Assembly: GCF_022397915.1 (NCBI RefSeq) | Contig: NZ_JAKEUO010000008.1 | Span: 27,860-91,859, forward strand | DNA length: 64,000 bases | Reading direction: 5' to 3' | From: Vibrio sp. Isolate34 | Lineage (GTDB): Bacteria; Pseudomonadota; Gammaproteobacteria; Enterobacterales; Vibrionaceae | In this document: positions 49,601-58,910 of the stretch, piece by piece | Position numbering within the stretch: the first letter of the stretch is position 1 | Layout of the letters: each line of letters begins with the position of its first letter | The notes under the pieces: generated by a model | Database searches by the model: none | Seen by the model: the letters and a program-made list of their open reading frames with translations, nothing else | What the model was told of the DNA's origin: nothing | Translations under genes and position numbers: made by a program

Positions 49601-51494
49601 TGGGCAATTAGCGTTTGGCGATCACCCATTATTAGATCGTGCGGACTTCGCGCTGCAAGAAAACGAACGTGTGTGTTTAGTAGGGCGCAATGGCGCTGGT
49701 AAGTCGACACTGATGAAAATCCTATCTGGGAACATCATCATGGACGACGGCAAGATGCAAATCACGCAAGATGTGGTTGTGTCTCGTCTGGAACAAGATC
49801 CACCGCGTAATGAGCAAGGTACAGTTTATGACTATGTTGCTGGTGGCCTTGCTGAAATCGGCGAACAGCTGAAGATCTATCATGATCTTCTGGATCTCAT
49901 CGCGACAGACCCAAGTGAAAAGAATCTAAACCGCCTTACTCGCGTTCAAGAACAACTGGATCATGCTAATGCATGGCGTTTTGAAGATCGTGTAAGTAAT
50001 GTATTGGCGGCACTTAAGCTGACCGCTGAAACCAAGCTGACAGATTTGTCTGGTGGTTGGCAACGTAAAGCAGCACTTGCTCGTGCACTTGTATGTGACC
50101 CTGACGTGCTTCTGCTCGACGAACCGACTAACCACTTGGATGTTGCGACCATTGAATGGCTAGAGGGCTTCCTGAAAGACTTCCGCGGTTCAATCATCTT
50201 TATCTCGCATGACCGTGCGTTCATTAAGTCGATGGCTACGCGTATTGTTGATCTTGATCGCGGTAAATTGAGTTCTTTCCCGGGTGATTACGAAAACTAT
50301 CTTGTTGAGAAAGAAGAAGCGCTTCGTGTTGAAGAAATGCAAAACGCCGAATTCGATAAGAAGCTTGCTCAAGAGGAAGTTTGGATTCGTCAGGGCATTA
50401 AAGCTCGTCGTACTCGTAACGAAGGCCGCGTTCGTGCGCTTAAGAAGCTACGTGAAGAACGTTTGAACCGTCGTGAAGTGCAGGGTAAAGCCGTTATCCA
50501 AATCGATGATGGTCAGCGTTCTGGCAAGATTGTATTCGAAGCTGAAAATCTTAACTTTGGTTTTGAAGGCAAAGAGATTGTTAAAGACTTCAGCTTTAAC
50601 ATCATGCGTGGCGATCGTATTGCTCTGATTGGCCCGAATGGCTGTGGTAAGAGTACGGTACTTAAACTGTTGCTTGATCAACTTAAGCCAGACTCAGGTC
50701 GTCTACATTGTGGTACTAAGCTTGAAGTCGCTTACTTCGATCAATACCGTGAAATCCTAGACCCAGAGAAGTCGGTGATTGATAACCTTGCTGATGGTAA
50801 GCAAGAAGTGACTGTCGGCGGCCGTGAGCGCCATGCACTAAGCTATCTTCAAGATTTCTTATTCTCGCCTAAACGTGCTCGCACGCCTGTAAAAGCGCTA
50901 TCTGGTGGTGAGAAAAACCGTCTGTTATTAGCTCGTATCTTCCTAAAATCGAACAACTTGTTGATTCTCGATGAGCCAACCAACGATCTAGATATCGAAA
51001 CTTTGGAACTTTTAGAAGATTTGCTTGCCAACTATCAGGGTACGCTTCTTTTAGTGAGCCACGACCGTCAGTTTGTTGATAACACAGTGATGACAAGTTG
51101 GATTTTCGAAGGTAATGGTGTTATCGAAGAATTTGTTGGTGGTTACCATGATGCTCAGCAGCAAAGAAAGCAGGCATTAGAGTACCGACAGGTTGAAAAG
51201 CCATCAAAGCCTGAGAAAGTAGTTGAGGAAACTCCCAAAACTGCGCCAGTTAAGGCTAAACCTAAGAAGTTATCGTATAAGCTACAACGAGAACTAGAAG
51301 CGCTACCAATGCGTTTGGAAGAATTGGAAACTCAAATTGAAACTCTTCAGGAAGAAGTCAACGATCCTAGCTTCTTTTCAAAATCTGTAGAGCAGACACA
51401 ACCAGTTTTAGATAAGCTATCTGCAGCAGAGCAGGAGCTTGAAGTTGCTTTTGAGCGCTGGGAAGAGCTCGAGGCGCTACAACAGGAAAGTTAA
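49578..51494 (+). CDS. uup: ABC-F ATPase Uup
   Basis: 638 residues with two ATPase cassettes and no membrane domain. Walker A motifs are GRNGAGKST near residue 36 and GPNGCGKST near 352. Signatures are LSGGWQRKAALAR near 157 and LSGGEKNRLLLAR near 441, with DEPTNHLD and DEPTNDLD. A charged linker joins them, and a C-terminal coiled-coil domain (about 545-638) binds nucleic acid in E. coli Uup. ABC-F proteins act at the ribosome; Uup also affects transposon precise excision. Confidence 0.94.
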   Translation: MALLTIHNGQLAFGDHPLLDRADFALQENERVCLVGRNGAGKSTLMKILSGNIIMDDGKMQITQDVVVSRLEQDPPRNEQGTVYDYVAGGLAEIGEQLKIYHDLLDLIATDPSEKNLNRLTRVQEQLDHANAWRFEDRVSNVLAALKLTAETKLTDLSGGWQRKAALARALVCDPDVLLLDEPTNHLDVATIEWLEGFLKDFRGSIIFISHDRAFIKSMATRIVDLDRGKLSSFPGDYENYLVEKEEALRVEEMQNAEFDKKLAQEEVWIRQGIKARRTRNEGRVRALKKLREERLNRREVQGKAVIQIDDGQRSGKIVFEAENLNFGFEGKEIVKDFSFNIMRGDRIALIGPNGCGKSTVLKLLLDQLKPDSGRLHCGTKLEVAYFDQYREILDPEKSVIDNLADGKQEVTVGGRERHALSYLQDFLFSPKRARTPVKALSGGEKNRLLLARIFLKSNNLLILDEPTNDLDIETLELLEDLLANYQGTLLLVSHDRQFVDNTVMTSWIFEGNGVIEEFVGGYHDAQQQRKQALEYRQVEKPSKPEKVVEETPKTAPVKAKPKKLSYKLQRELEALPMRLEELETQIETLQEEVNDPSFFSKSVEQTQPVLDKLSAAEQELEVAFERWEELEALQQES

Positions 51495-51503
51495 GAAGTA
51501 ATA

Positions 51504-53228
51504 ATGACTTGTACTAAATTTAAATTAACAACAGTTGCAGCCCTAGTTTTGGCTGCAACTAATGCCAACGCTGCACTTTACAAGGTAGTTGAAGTCACTC
51601 CTTCGATTACCGGTGCATCTGAGATTTTTGGCGTAGCGATCCAGCCTGGTAGTGCTACCGACGGAACGGATGACCTTGCACTAGGGTGTTTTGACTCAGC
51701 TGCAACAAACTGTGCTGACACTACATTCAAACTTGCTGGTGAAACTCGCAATACGGTTGAAGCGGTAAGCTACCGCGAAGAAGTGCCTTTCGCTATGGAT
51801 GCTCCATTTCAATACATCCAAGAGTTTGATGATTTCGAAAACTATTGCTACCGAGAACTAAGATACTCTACATGTGAGAGTTGGGCTCAAAATCGTTGGA
51901 ACGACACTTGGAGCAAGGAAAGAAATGATCTTACTCATGTAAATGCGAAAGCGTTTGTTGAAGGTGGGGATACTTTTGAAACTCGCAATACGGTAATCAA
52001 TTCTTTAGATGAGAATGCCCAACCTGTGGGGATCAAATCCAAAGATGATATTCGCAATAATGCATTGTTTACGACGACAGCGGCGCCAACTGGAGCTTCA
52101 GAAACTCGTGCTTGGAAAGCGATAACGGCAAGCAATGGTACCGTTTACAATGTAGGTAGTGTCTCTGAAGAGTTTGATCCGACTGACACTTCTGAACCAG
52201 ATAAGGCGTTTGCTTCTAAAGCGGCAATTTGGGATGGTACAACAACAAAAGAAATTGATTGGATCAGAAGTGGTAATGCCCAACAAGGCGATTATTTTGC
52301 TCAAGGCAGTATGCGCTCAATCGTTGAATCAAACTCTGTTTTCTATGGTGTTGGCTATAATACGGCTGATGGTAGTGGTGATCGACAAGACATGAATGCC
52401 AGTATTTTTGTGAGTGACTCTCTAGACCTTACTAGTGCAACATGGACGACTACACAGATTAGCGGTGCAGAGGTAAAATCTGGTTCATCGAATGACGATG
52501 CTAGATACAGTAACTCCGTTGCGACTGATATTAACCAGAATTTGTTTGCTGTTGGTTATTCTAAGCGTAATGGTTATGTGCCAGAAAGTGGTAGTGCGGG
52601 TAACAAGATTTTTGTTGTAACTGATGCTAAAAACCCGACAGCAACGTATTTGTCTGGTGGTATCTTCTTCGGCGGTTCGAGCGGTGAAGCTAAAGCAGTT
52701 AACAACTTTAATGAGTTTGTTGGCCAAATAGATGCAGAAACCACTCGTGAGGTTGATGGTAGTGAAAGAAGACACAGAGGCTTTATATATCCTTATAACG
52801 TATCTTCATCAACTGAAGCTCGTCGTGTAGACATCTTTAATGGTCAGGCTTGGTGGCTAGATGATCTAACAAATGGTGCAAACGTAGATGGGCAAGATTA
52901 CTCTGATGCTAACAACTATTTCCGTGTTATTGATGCGACAGATATTAATGATGCTGGTGTAATCTCTGCAACCGCAATTAAGTGTACGGTTGGTGGCAAG
53001 GCACAAGCATATGACACAACTTCTCACAACTCATACTGTGGTGGCGCTGCGTCTAACGCGGTAGAAGAGGTGGTAGCCGTTAAACTGGTTCCAATTGCTG
53101 GTGCTACTAAAGCTGATATCCAAGCTCGTAGTGCCGATTCAGAAAAAGTTGATCGCCAAGGTGGTAGCCTAGGTTGGTTAACTTTGACTGTGCTTGGTCT
53201 GTTAGGGTTCCGCAGAAAATTTAAATAA
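51504..53228 (+). CDS. DUF3466 family surface/exported protein with a GlyGly-CTERM tail
   Basis: 574 residues. The N-terminal signal peptide (LTTVAALVLAATNANAALYKVVEV) is followed by a beta-rich body with repeated 'R..GFIYPY'- and 'INDAGVISATAIKC'-like segments. The C-terminus has the GlyGly-CTERM layout: GGSLGWLTL, a hydrophobic stretch, and FRRKFK. Such tails are cleaved by rhombosortase and accompany type II secretion to the cell surface. The start lies 9 nt after uup, so it belongs to the rlmL operon and ends at a strong terminator. Function is unknown. Confidence 0.85.
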   Translation: MTCTKFKLTTVAALVLAATNANAALYKVVEVTPSITGASEIFGVAIQPGSATDGTDDLALGCFDSAATNCADTTFKLAGETRNTVEAVSYREEVPFAMDAPFQYIQEFDDFENYCYRELRYSTCESWAQNRWNDTWSKERNDLTHVNAKAFVEGGDTFETRNTVINSLDENAQPVGIKSKDDIRNNALFTTTAAPTGASETRAWKAITASNGTVYNVGSVSEEFDPTDTSEPDKAFASKAAIWDGTTTKEIDWIRSGNAQQGDYFAQGSMRSIVESNSVFYGVGYNTADGSGDRQDMNASIFVSDSLDLTSATWTTTQISGAEVKSGSSNDDARYSNSVATDINQNLFAVGYSKRNGYVPESGSAGNKIFVVTDAKNPTATYLSGGIFFGGSSGEAKAVNNFNEFVGQIDAETTREVDGSERRHRGFIYPYNVSSSTEARRVDIFNGQAWWLDDLTNGANVDGQDYSDANNYFRVIDATDINDAGVISATAIKCTVGGKAQAYDTTSHNSYCGGAASNAVEEVVAVKLVPIAGATKADIQARSADSEKVDRQGGSLGWLTLTVLGLLGFRRKFK

Positions 53229-53240
53229 TTTTATCTCTTG

Positions 53241-53277
53241 AGCCCGAGTTCACAATTCTGAACTCGGGCTTTTTTTC
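53241..53277 (+). terminator. Terminator of the rlmL-uup operon
   Basis: A 12-bp stem (AGCCCGAGTTCA / TGAACTCGGGCT) with a 6-nt loop and seven T. Confidence 0.92.
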
Positions 53278-53389
53278 ACCTTGAGAAAAGTGAAAATCTG
53301 ATCGATTCTTAAAGTTGGAGTCACAAAAACTCCGCGAAGTTGTAATCATTGTATGTTAGTAAATGAAACACCCGTATGAGGACTGCACT

Positions 53390-53563
53390 ATGAAGAGACA
53401 AAAGCGTGATCGACTAGAACGAGCACAATCTCAAGGTTACAAAGCTGGTTTAAATGGTAGGTCGCAAGAAGCTTGCCCATATAGCCAAATGGATTCTCGG
53501 TCTTATTGGTTAGGTGGTTGGCGAGATGCCAAAGATGATAGAAATGCAGGTCTCTATAAATAG
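53390..53563 (+). CDS. rmf: Ribosome modulation factor
   Basis: 57 residues from ATG 53390, preceded by GAGG at 7 nt; upstream in-frame codons do not match the family. MKRQKRDRLERAQSQGYKAGLNGRSQEACPY and WLGGWRDAKDDR are nearly those of E. coli Rmf (55 residues). It dimerises 70S ribosomes into inactive 100S particles in stationary phase. The position next to fabA is conserved. Confidence 0.95.
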   Translation: MKRQKRDRLERAQSQGYKAGLNGRSQEACPYSQMDSRSYWLGGWRDAKDDRNAGLYK

Positions 53564-53589
53564 ATAGGGCGCAACGAATTCAAGGTCAG

Positions 53590-53628
53590 GGCTCCATTGT
53601 TGATTGCAACAATTGGAGCCTTGTTAGT
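53590..53628 (+). terminator. Terminator of rmf
   Basis: A long stem GGCTCCA-TTGTTG / CAACAA-T-TGGAGCC with one bulge and a 4-nt loop, followed by TTGTT; the T-run is weak. Confidence 0.65.
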
Positions 53629-53789
53629 TTCTGAGAGACAAAAAGGTAATTAGAGCCGATATGTGCTGGAGACGGTCTGATCGCTCTTAGTGAGTTCACT
53701 AAGTAGATATAGCTGGTGGACTGACATTAATTCCATTACTAAAATGGCAATGTGCCTTAACGCACTATAACTAAATATATTGAGGTAAA

Positions 53790-53816
53790 AATAAAGCAGC
53801 CATGGGCTGCTTTATT
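53790..53816. terminator. Terminator of fabA
   Basis: A 12-bp stem (AATAAAGCAGCC / GGCTGCTTTATT) with a 3-nt loop, 18 nt past the fabA stop codon on the minus strand and usable in both directions. Confidence 0.82.
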
Positions 53817-53833
53817 AAAAATCTTATATTTAA

Positions 53834-54349
53834 TTAGAATGCTGACGTATCTTGGAAAAGGCCAACTTTCAAATCTTTAGCAACATAGATCTCTTTACCA
53901 TCAACCAGTACGCGACCATCCGCAAGGCCCATAACTAGGCGACGGTTAACAACGCGCTTCATGTGAATTTCGTAAGTCACTTTTTTCGCAGTAGGTAGAA
54001 TTTGGCCTGTGAATTTCACTTCGCCTACGCCTAAAGCACGGCCTTTACCTTTGCCGCCAACCCAACCAAGGTAGAAGCCAACGAGCTGCCACATTGCATC
54101 AAGCCCTAGACAACCAGGCATTACAGGGTCACCAGGGAAGTGACAGTCGAAGAACCATAGGTCAGGAGTAATATCCAGTTCAGCAAGAATCAAACCTTTA
54201 CCGAAATCACCTTCAGTCTCAGACATTTTAGTGATGCGATCCATCATCAACATGTTCGGTGCTGGTAGTTGAGGACCTTCTGGCCATAATTCGCCTTGGC
54301 TTGATGCTAGAAGCTCTTCGCGAGTGTAAGAATCACGTTTGTTTTGCAT
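53834..54349 (-). CDS. fabA: 3-hydroxydecanoyl-ACP dehydratase/isomerase FabA
   Basis: 171 residues from the ATG at 54349, two codons inside a possible TTG start; GGAG lies 8 nt upstream. The hotdog enzyme dehydrates 3-hydroxydecanoyl-ACP and isomerises the trans-2 product to cis-3, starting unsaturated fatty acid synthesis. Active-site histidine and aspartate are visible in [13 protein letters not shown] and LGLDAMWQ. lonH is upstream on the same strand with about 70 bp between them. Confidence 0.95.
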   Translation of the reverse strand: MQNKRDSYTREELLASSQGELWPEGPQLPAPNMLMMDRITKMSETEGDFGKGLILAELDITPDLWFFDCHFPGDPVMPGCLGLDAMWQLVGFYLGWVGGKGKGRALGVGEVKFTGQILPTAKKVTYEIHMKRVVNRRLVMGLADGRVLVDGKEIYVAKDLKVGLFQDTSAF

Positions 54350-54419
54350 TATCAATTACTCCGATTTTTGATAGGTGCATTTTAGTGAACAGGTGTACGC
54401 TAAACAAGTCCGATCAGTA

Positions 54420-56072
54420 CTAGACAAACCAGTTTTTAATGCGTCCAACAATTCCAATAGGGTGCTCATGTCTTTCAAAGTTTTCAATACGTTCCGCGAT
54501 TTTACTCAGAACGCTTTCTTGTTCGTCGTCTCTAAATGGCTTGTTCATAATCAGAGGAATAGCTTCATCTACATTAGACACAGACCAAATGTGAAATTCT
54601 TCATTTTTGATGCTTTCAATCAGGTCAGGCTTTAACGCAAGATGCTTAAGGTTCGATTTTGGAAGGATCACACCTTGTTCGCCTGTTAAGCCTTGGTGCT
54701 TACATACATGATAGAAGCCTTCGATTTTCTCGTTAAGTCCACCAACGGCTTGTACTCGACCAAATTGATCAACGGCACCTGTAACGGCAATTTGTTGGTT
54801 AATCGGGTATTCAGACAAAGCGCTCACCAGAGAACACAGCTCCGCAAGAGAAGCACTATCGCCATCGACTTCGCAGTATGATTGTTCAAACACCACTGAA
54901 GCGGCATACGGCAGGGGATCTTCAAGATTCAGTGCACTGCTTACGAATGCTTGCATGATCATCATGCCTTTTGCATGAAGGTTACCGCCAAGTTCAGCTT
55001 TACGTTCAACATCGGCAATATCACCATCACCAAAGTGAATAACACACGAAATTCGAGCTGGCTCACCATAAGATATCGGGTGTCCCGGAACATCGATGAC
55101 AGTCAGACCGTTAACTTGACCAACTTGTTCACCTTCAGTTTCGATAATGACTTGGCCATCTCGAATATCATCAAGGGCGCGTTCTGGGAGGTATGATTCA
55201 CGGTTGTATTTGTGCTGCTGAGCTTGTTGGATATGGTGGATGTCAATTTCACCATTGTCAGCCTCAATCAAAGCTTCATTTAGTAGCGCGTTGTGCCAAA
55301 TAGGACACAGCGGAATATAGCTTTGATCTTCAGTTTCTCTTGCGCCAGCGGTGAGAATTCCAGTCAGCGCTTGTTGCGTAATCTTTGGCAGCTCATAACG
55401 CTGTTGAAGCCACTTAAGGTATCCAAGGTATTGAATTAAAGTCTCTTCTGAAATTTTAACATCTTGCTCTATTTCACTGAATAGACAAAAGCCCGTTTGA
55501 ATATCGCTGTCTAGATAATCAAGGTCACCTAATTGAGCTCTGTCTCCAACCACAATCAATTTAATGTTGTAGGTAAGAGGTAACGTCGGGGATTGATTCA
55601 AGTGTTCAGGGTTGCTGTTGATTGGTTCTACGGCCTCACCAAGAAGCGCAGATTTCAGCAATAACCAGCTTCCTGGATTTGCCAAGATCAAGTTTGCTGA
55701 AACGATCAGATAACCATTGTTTGCTCTAGCCAACAAGCCAGGTTTTGTCGCAATCACTTTGCCATCTTTTGATTGAACTTGATCAAACAGAGAAGCAGCA
55801 TTTAAAGATTCAGTTTTTATAACTGGTAGAGTGTGGTCATCTAAAGCTTTGACTAAAGATTCAACAATCATTTGACGATAGATCGAGTTGTCCGGAGCGT
55901 TTACGAGTAAAACACGCGAAAGGTTAGATAAGCGGACAAAGCGTGTTAGCGCGTCTTTGAATCTATGTTGAATGTCTGAAAACGGGAGAGGCGAGATGTC
56001 AGGGAATTGCTCTAATTGAGCGCTATATTCTTCGTACTGAGGCGTAACATGTCGCCAATCTACTTGAGTCAT
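54420..56072 (-). CDS. lonH: Lon-like protease LonH (YcbZ)
   Basis: 550 residues. The C-terminal Lon-type Ser/Lys protease domain shows the nucleophile motif EVDGDSASLAEL and the lysine in VQAVGGLNEKIEGF. The N-terminal part has an AAA-like layout but no Walker A: the expected GxxGxGKT place reads LLVNAPDNSIYRQ, so it is probably ATP-independent. This is usual for YcbZ-type proteins. It is divergent from matP, as in E. coli. Confidence 0.9.
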   Translation of the reverse strand: MTQVDWRHVTPQYEEYSAQLEQFPDISPLPFSDIQHRFKDALTRFVRLSNLSRVLLVNAPDNSIYRQMIVESLVKALDDHTLPVIKTESLNAASLFDQVQSKDGKVIATKPGLLARANNGYLIVSANLILANPGSWLLLKSALLGEAVEPINSNPEHLNQSPTLPLTYNIKLIVVGDRAQLGDLDYLDSDIQTGFCLFSEIEQDVKISEETLIQYLGYLKWLQQRYELPKITQQALTGILTAGARETEDQSYIPLCPIWHNALLNEALIEADNGEIDIHHIQQAQQHKYNRESYLPERALDDIRDGQVIIETEGEQVGQVNGLTVIDVPGHPISYGEPARISCVIHFGDGDIADVERKAELGGNLHAKGMMIMQAFVSSALNLEDPLPYAASVVFEQSYCEVDGDSASLAELCSLVSALSEYPINQQIAVTGAVDQFGRVQAVGGLNEKIEGFYHVCKHQGLTGEQGVILPKSNLKHLALKPDLIESIKNEEFHIWSVSNVDEAIPLIMNKPFRDDEQESVLSKIAERIENFERHEHPIGIVGRIKNWFV

Positions 56073-56224
56073 TTAAGTTTCTGATTATGATAATGTGGTA
56101 GGGAGTATATAGAAAAACCGATCTCGCTTGTAGCTCTATGTTGTAGTTACTAATCACTAAGCGAATATAAGTATGATATTGGTCTATTCTTTCAAGACAA
56201 TAATTGTTAAACAGCTCATTATGG

Positions 56225-56237
56225 GTTACGCTGTCAC
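56225..56237. promoter_or_regulatory. matS-like site in the matP promoter
   Basis: GTTACGCTGTCAC matches the MatP site GTGACRNYGTCAC (known from E. coli) at 12 of 13 positions, 24 bp before the matP start. One such near match is expected by chance in roughly every second window of this size, so the location is the main argument. Confidence 0.4.
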
Positions 56238-56261
56238 CAAGGTTAACTATCGAGATTAGAC

Positions 56262-56717
56262 ATGAAATATCAGCAACTTGAAAACTTGGAATGTGGTTGG
56301 AAATGGAACTATCTGGTCAAAAAATGGAAAGAAGGTGAATCGATCACCTGCCATATTGATTCAAGTGAAGCTGATGTTGCTATACAAGCCTTATTGAAGC
56401 TCGAACACCAGCCGACAGGCGTTCTTGAGTGGATATCGAACAACATGTCTCCAGAGCTCGATAACAAGCTTAAACAGGCCATTAGAGCCAAGCGTAAGCG
56501 TCACTTCAATGCGGAACAAGTTCACACTAAGAAGAAATCAATCGACCTAGATTACCGCGTATGGGAAAAACTTTCCCAAAGAGCAAACGAATTGGGTTGT
56601 ACGCTATCTGATGCTATCGAATACTTAGTTAGCGAAGCATCTCGTAGTGAACAAGCCAGCAAGACAGTGACCAACCTTAAGGAAGACCTGAGTAAACTTC
56701 TTTCTGACGATAAATAA
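56262..56717 (+). CDS. matP: Macrodomain Ter protein MatP
   Basis: 151 residues, matching E. coli MatP (150). The N-terminus MKYQQLENLECGWKWNYLVKKWKEGE, the basic IRAKRKRHFNAEQVHTKKKSIDLDYRVWEKL and the ribbon-helix-helix region are characteristic, followed by a C-terminal coiled coil. It binds matS sites and organises the replication terminus. The location beside a dif-like site fits a terminus-proximal gene. It starts divergently from lonH. Confidence 0.95.
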   Translation: MKYQQLENLECGWKWNYLVKKWKEGESITCHIDSSEADVAIQALLKLEHQPTGVLEWISNNMSPELDNKLKQAIRAKRKRHFNAEQVHTKKKSIDLDYRVWEKLSQRANELGCTLSDAIEYLVSEASRSEQASKTVTNLKEDLSKLLSDDK

Positions 56718-56740
56718 TCATAAACTGTAATGGTGACATT

Positions 56741-57049
56741 ATGATGTACGTAATCTTAATTGGTGCAGCGTTGGTCTTTTGGTTAGTTGTTATTGATAGA
56801 CCAGTACTAAAAATAAAATTCAACGATGGGGCGATCGAGCAAGTTAAAGGTCATCTACCACCGAGCTTCAAGCATAACCTTCATGAGATTGGTCATAACA
56901 ACGCTTTTAAAGGTGAGTTAAAAGTATATGCGAAGCGCTCGGGCTACAATCTTAAGTTTACCAAAGACATACCTAAAAACGTTCAACAGCGTATTCGCAA
57001 TGTGTTCCCGCATAATGGTTTTAAGTCTAAAGGCTCAAAGAAAGCGTAA
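56741..57049 (+). CDS. DUF3634-like small membrane-anchored protein
   Basis: 102 residues. One N-terminal membrane helix (YVILIGAALVFWLVVI) is followed by a basic cytoplasmic or periplasmic part: LKIKFNDGAIEQVKGHLPPSFKHNLHEIGHNNAFKGELKVYAKRSG. The pattern recalls DUF3634, a small Vibrio-type family of unknown function. It starts 23 nt after matP on the same strand and is probably co-transcribed. Confidence 0.7.
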   Translation: MMYVILIGAALVFWLVVIDRPVLKIKFNDGAIEQVKGHLPPSFKHNLHEIGHNNAFKGELKVYAKRSGYNLKFTKDIPKNVQQRIRNVFPHNGFKSKGSKKA

Positions 57050-57153
57050 TTGTTGAGAAATACGCCTTACTTGGTAAACCCTCATACTTAGTTAATCCTT
57101 CACTTTCCTTAACTATCTGCATACTGTTCTCACTTCCTAACAGAGAGAACAGT

Positions 57154-57465
57154 ATGAGATATCTAATATTCTTGTTGTGTTTTGTATCCCCATTCGCATT
57201 TCCTGATGATGCATTGGTCAACCCTGTAGCCAAAAAGATCAAAGTCACTGTTATGAAAGGCTTCAACAAGAGTAAAGTTGATTTCGATGGCTATTGCGAT
57301 CTAATGATTGAGATGAAGCACTCTAAAGGCTATACAAGAATTAAGAGGGTGAGAACATCGGGCGATAGTAAGGTTTGTAAACAGGCTAAAAAGCACCTAC
57401 CAAAGGAGAGAAAGTTCAAATACAGTTTCCCAGAAAAGTATATTCGTCTCCATATCGCAAATTAA
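57154..57465 (+). CDS. Small exported protein with a TolA-C-like core
   Basis: 103 residues. A signal peptide (MRYLIFLLCFVSPFAFPDDA) precedes a basic mature region of about 80 residues. The segment YCDLMIEMKHSKGYTRIKRVRTSGDSKVCKQAKKHL has the spacing of the TolA C-terminal domain: a cysteine, an alternating beta strand, a turn, then 'sGD..vC..A'. In TolA the two cysteines form a disulfide. TolA-like binding of colicin or phage proteins is a possible role, but function is unproven. A Shine-Dalgarno-like AGAGAG precedes the ATG. Confidence 0.65.
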   Translation: MRYLIFLLCFVSPFAFPDDALVNPVAKKIKVTVMKGFNKSKVDFDGYCDLMIEMKHSKGYTRIKRVRTSGDSKVCKQAKKHLPKERKFKYSFPEKYIRLHIAN

Positions 57466-57607
57466 CGGGGTTAGTGCACTATAACTAAATCACCTCAATT
57501 TTATTGAAACAATTTCGTGAACCAATCTCTAATTTCTATTAATATTAGTTTTATTATAAAGGCAGCATATGCCGATAAAAGGCAATTAGGGCAAAGGAAA
57601 GTTACGG

Positions 57608-58828
57608 TTGTTGTTAGCAAATAAAAGTTACTCCCCCGAAGTTATTGAGATCTCAAGGAAGGTCACAATCAATGTTGAAGCTCGCTTTAATCGATGGTTA
57701 ATCTCACCAGAATATAAGCTTGCGCAATCGACAGTAGATACGTTACTAAGTTTGGAAAATAGGTATTGTGATAGCGTCATATTTGATGAATCCGACCGTA
57801 TTTCTCATAATCAACGTATTTTATTACGTTGCGAACAAGACCGAGTGAATGCACGTCGCGAGAAGGTGGCAGCTAAACAACAGACATTGCGATATGTGAT
57901 TGACGATGTCAGCGATGCGGCATCGGCATTAATGTTAGAAAAGCTGCAAGGAACCTTAATCAGTTCATTGTTTTCAGAATTACCAGACTACAATCAGTTC
58001 GCTAGTGTTGCCTATTCACCGTCTTTAAACTTTTCTAAACTCCATGAAATATCAGCGAAAAGTAGACCGCTGAGCTCAAGTTTAATCGAGTTTGTTTCTA
58101 ACCGTGAGTTTACTGAAAAGTACGGCAAGAAGTCTAAAGTGATTCTCGATCCTAAAGTGGCAGCACGCCAAATTGGCATTGAGAACTGTCGCTTATTATT
58201 CCCTCTGTTAATGAGCCAGCAATTGATTAAGTGGAACGATGGCAACATCAAACACATCACGCCAAAGGTGTGGCAACACTTAGTCGTTACGTCCAATGCA
58301 ACACGAATCCGTCTTCAAGAAACATCGGTTAAAGAACCCAATGTAGGGATTCTACTTGGTGTTTTGAGATCTCTACCTTTATTTTTGATTTGTAACCATT
58401 TTTCTTCAACTTTTGAAGACGCATTGGTGAAAACCATGATCGAATACCGAGACGCAAGTGACAAGCACGATGAATATTATGCTTGTGCTGAGATTCTTCC
58501 AAACACTCAGTTTCTTGAGTCCATGGTAGGACAGCTAGAACTTAAGCTACTTAAAAATCTTGTTGAATTTATTGATTGGAGCCCAAGTAATCAGTTTATT
58601 AAGAGAGCACTTCTTGAGGAAGTGAATGACATTCCTGTACTTGAGAGGACGATCTATGGTGCGGCTCTGGCCCAGGGAAGAAAGTTCTCTATTTTCGAAG
58701 CTTTAGATAACAGCGAGTTATTCAACGTTAAGCACCGACCTTACTGGTTTTCTACTGTTCAAATGTCTTTGGCAACGATCGAAAAAATGCAAGATCGAGT
58801 GCTCGGCAAATTGACGAATACTATGTAG
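57608..58828 (+). CDS. HDOD-like protein of unknown function
   Basis: 406 residues, TTG start with AGGAAA 7 nt upstream (a second TTG follows directly). An N-terminal helical region is rich in charged residues (about 1-105). Around residues 105-260 an HDOD-like helical domain is suggested by SSLFSELPDYNQFASVAYSPSLNFSKLHEI, SSLIEFVSNREFTEKYG and LDPKVAARQIGIENCRLLFPLLMSQQL. The catalytic HD residues of true phosphohydrolases are not evident. HDOD proteins usually act in signalling. Transcribed alone, with a terminator after it. Confidence 0.65.
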   Translation: MLLANKSYSPEVIEISRKVTINVEARFNRWLISPEYKLAQSTVDTLLSLENRYCDSVIFDESDRISHNQRILLRCEQDRVNARREKVAAKQQTLRYVIDDVSDAASALMLEKLQGTLISSLFSELPDYNQFASVAYSPSLNFSKLHEISAKSRPLSSSLIEFVSNREFTEKYGKKSKVILDPKVAARQIGIENCRLLFPLLMSQQLIKWNDGNIKHITPKVWQHLVVTSNATRIRLQETSVKEPNVGILLGVLRSLPLFLICNHFSSTFEDALVKTMIEYRDASDKHDEYYACAEILPNTQFLESMVGQLELKLLKNLVEFIDWSPSNQFIKRALLEEVNDIPVLERTIYGAALAQGRKFSIFEALDNSELFNVKHRPYWFSTVQMSLATIEKMQDRVLGKLTNTM

Positions 58829-58832
58829 TCAA

Positions 58833-58867
58833 AGAGGGCCCACATTGAAAGTGTGGCTCTCTTTTTT
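58833..58867 (+). terminator. Terminator of the HDOD-like gene
   Basis: A stem with one bulge (AGAGGGCC-C-ACATT / AGTGTGGCTCTCT) and a long T-run, just past the stop codon. Confidence 0.8.
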
Positions 58868-58910
58868 TGTTGCACTGTCACATTTAGTGCTTCGATTTAT
58901 ATAGGTTAGT

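Noticed and set aside
55500..56072. LonH as a damaged Lon gene because Walker A is missing
   Set aside because: Lack of Walker A is normal for YcbZ/LonH proteins and the protease motifs are intact.
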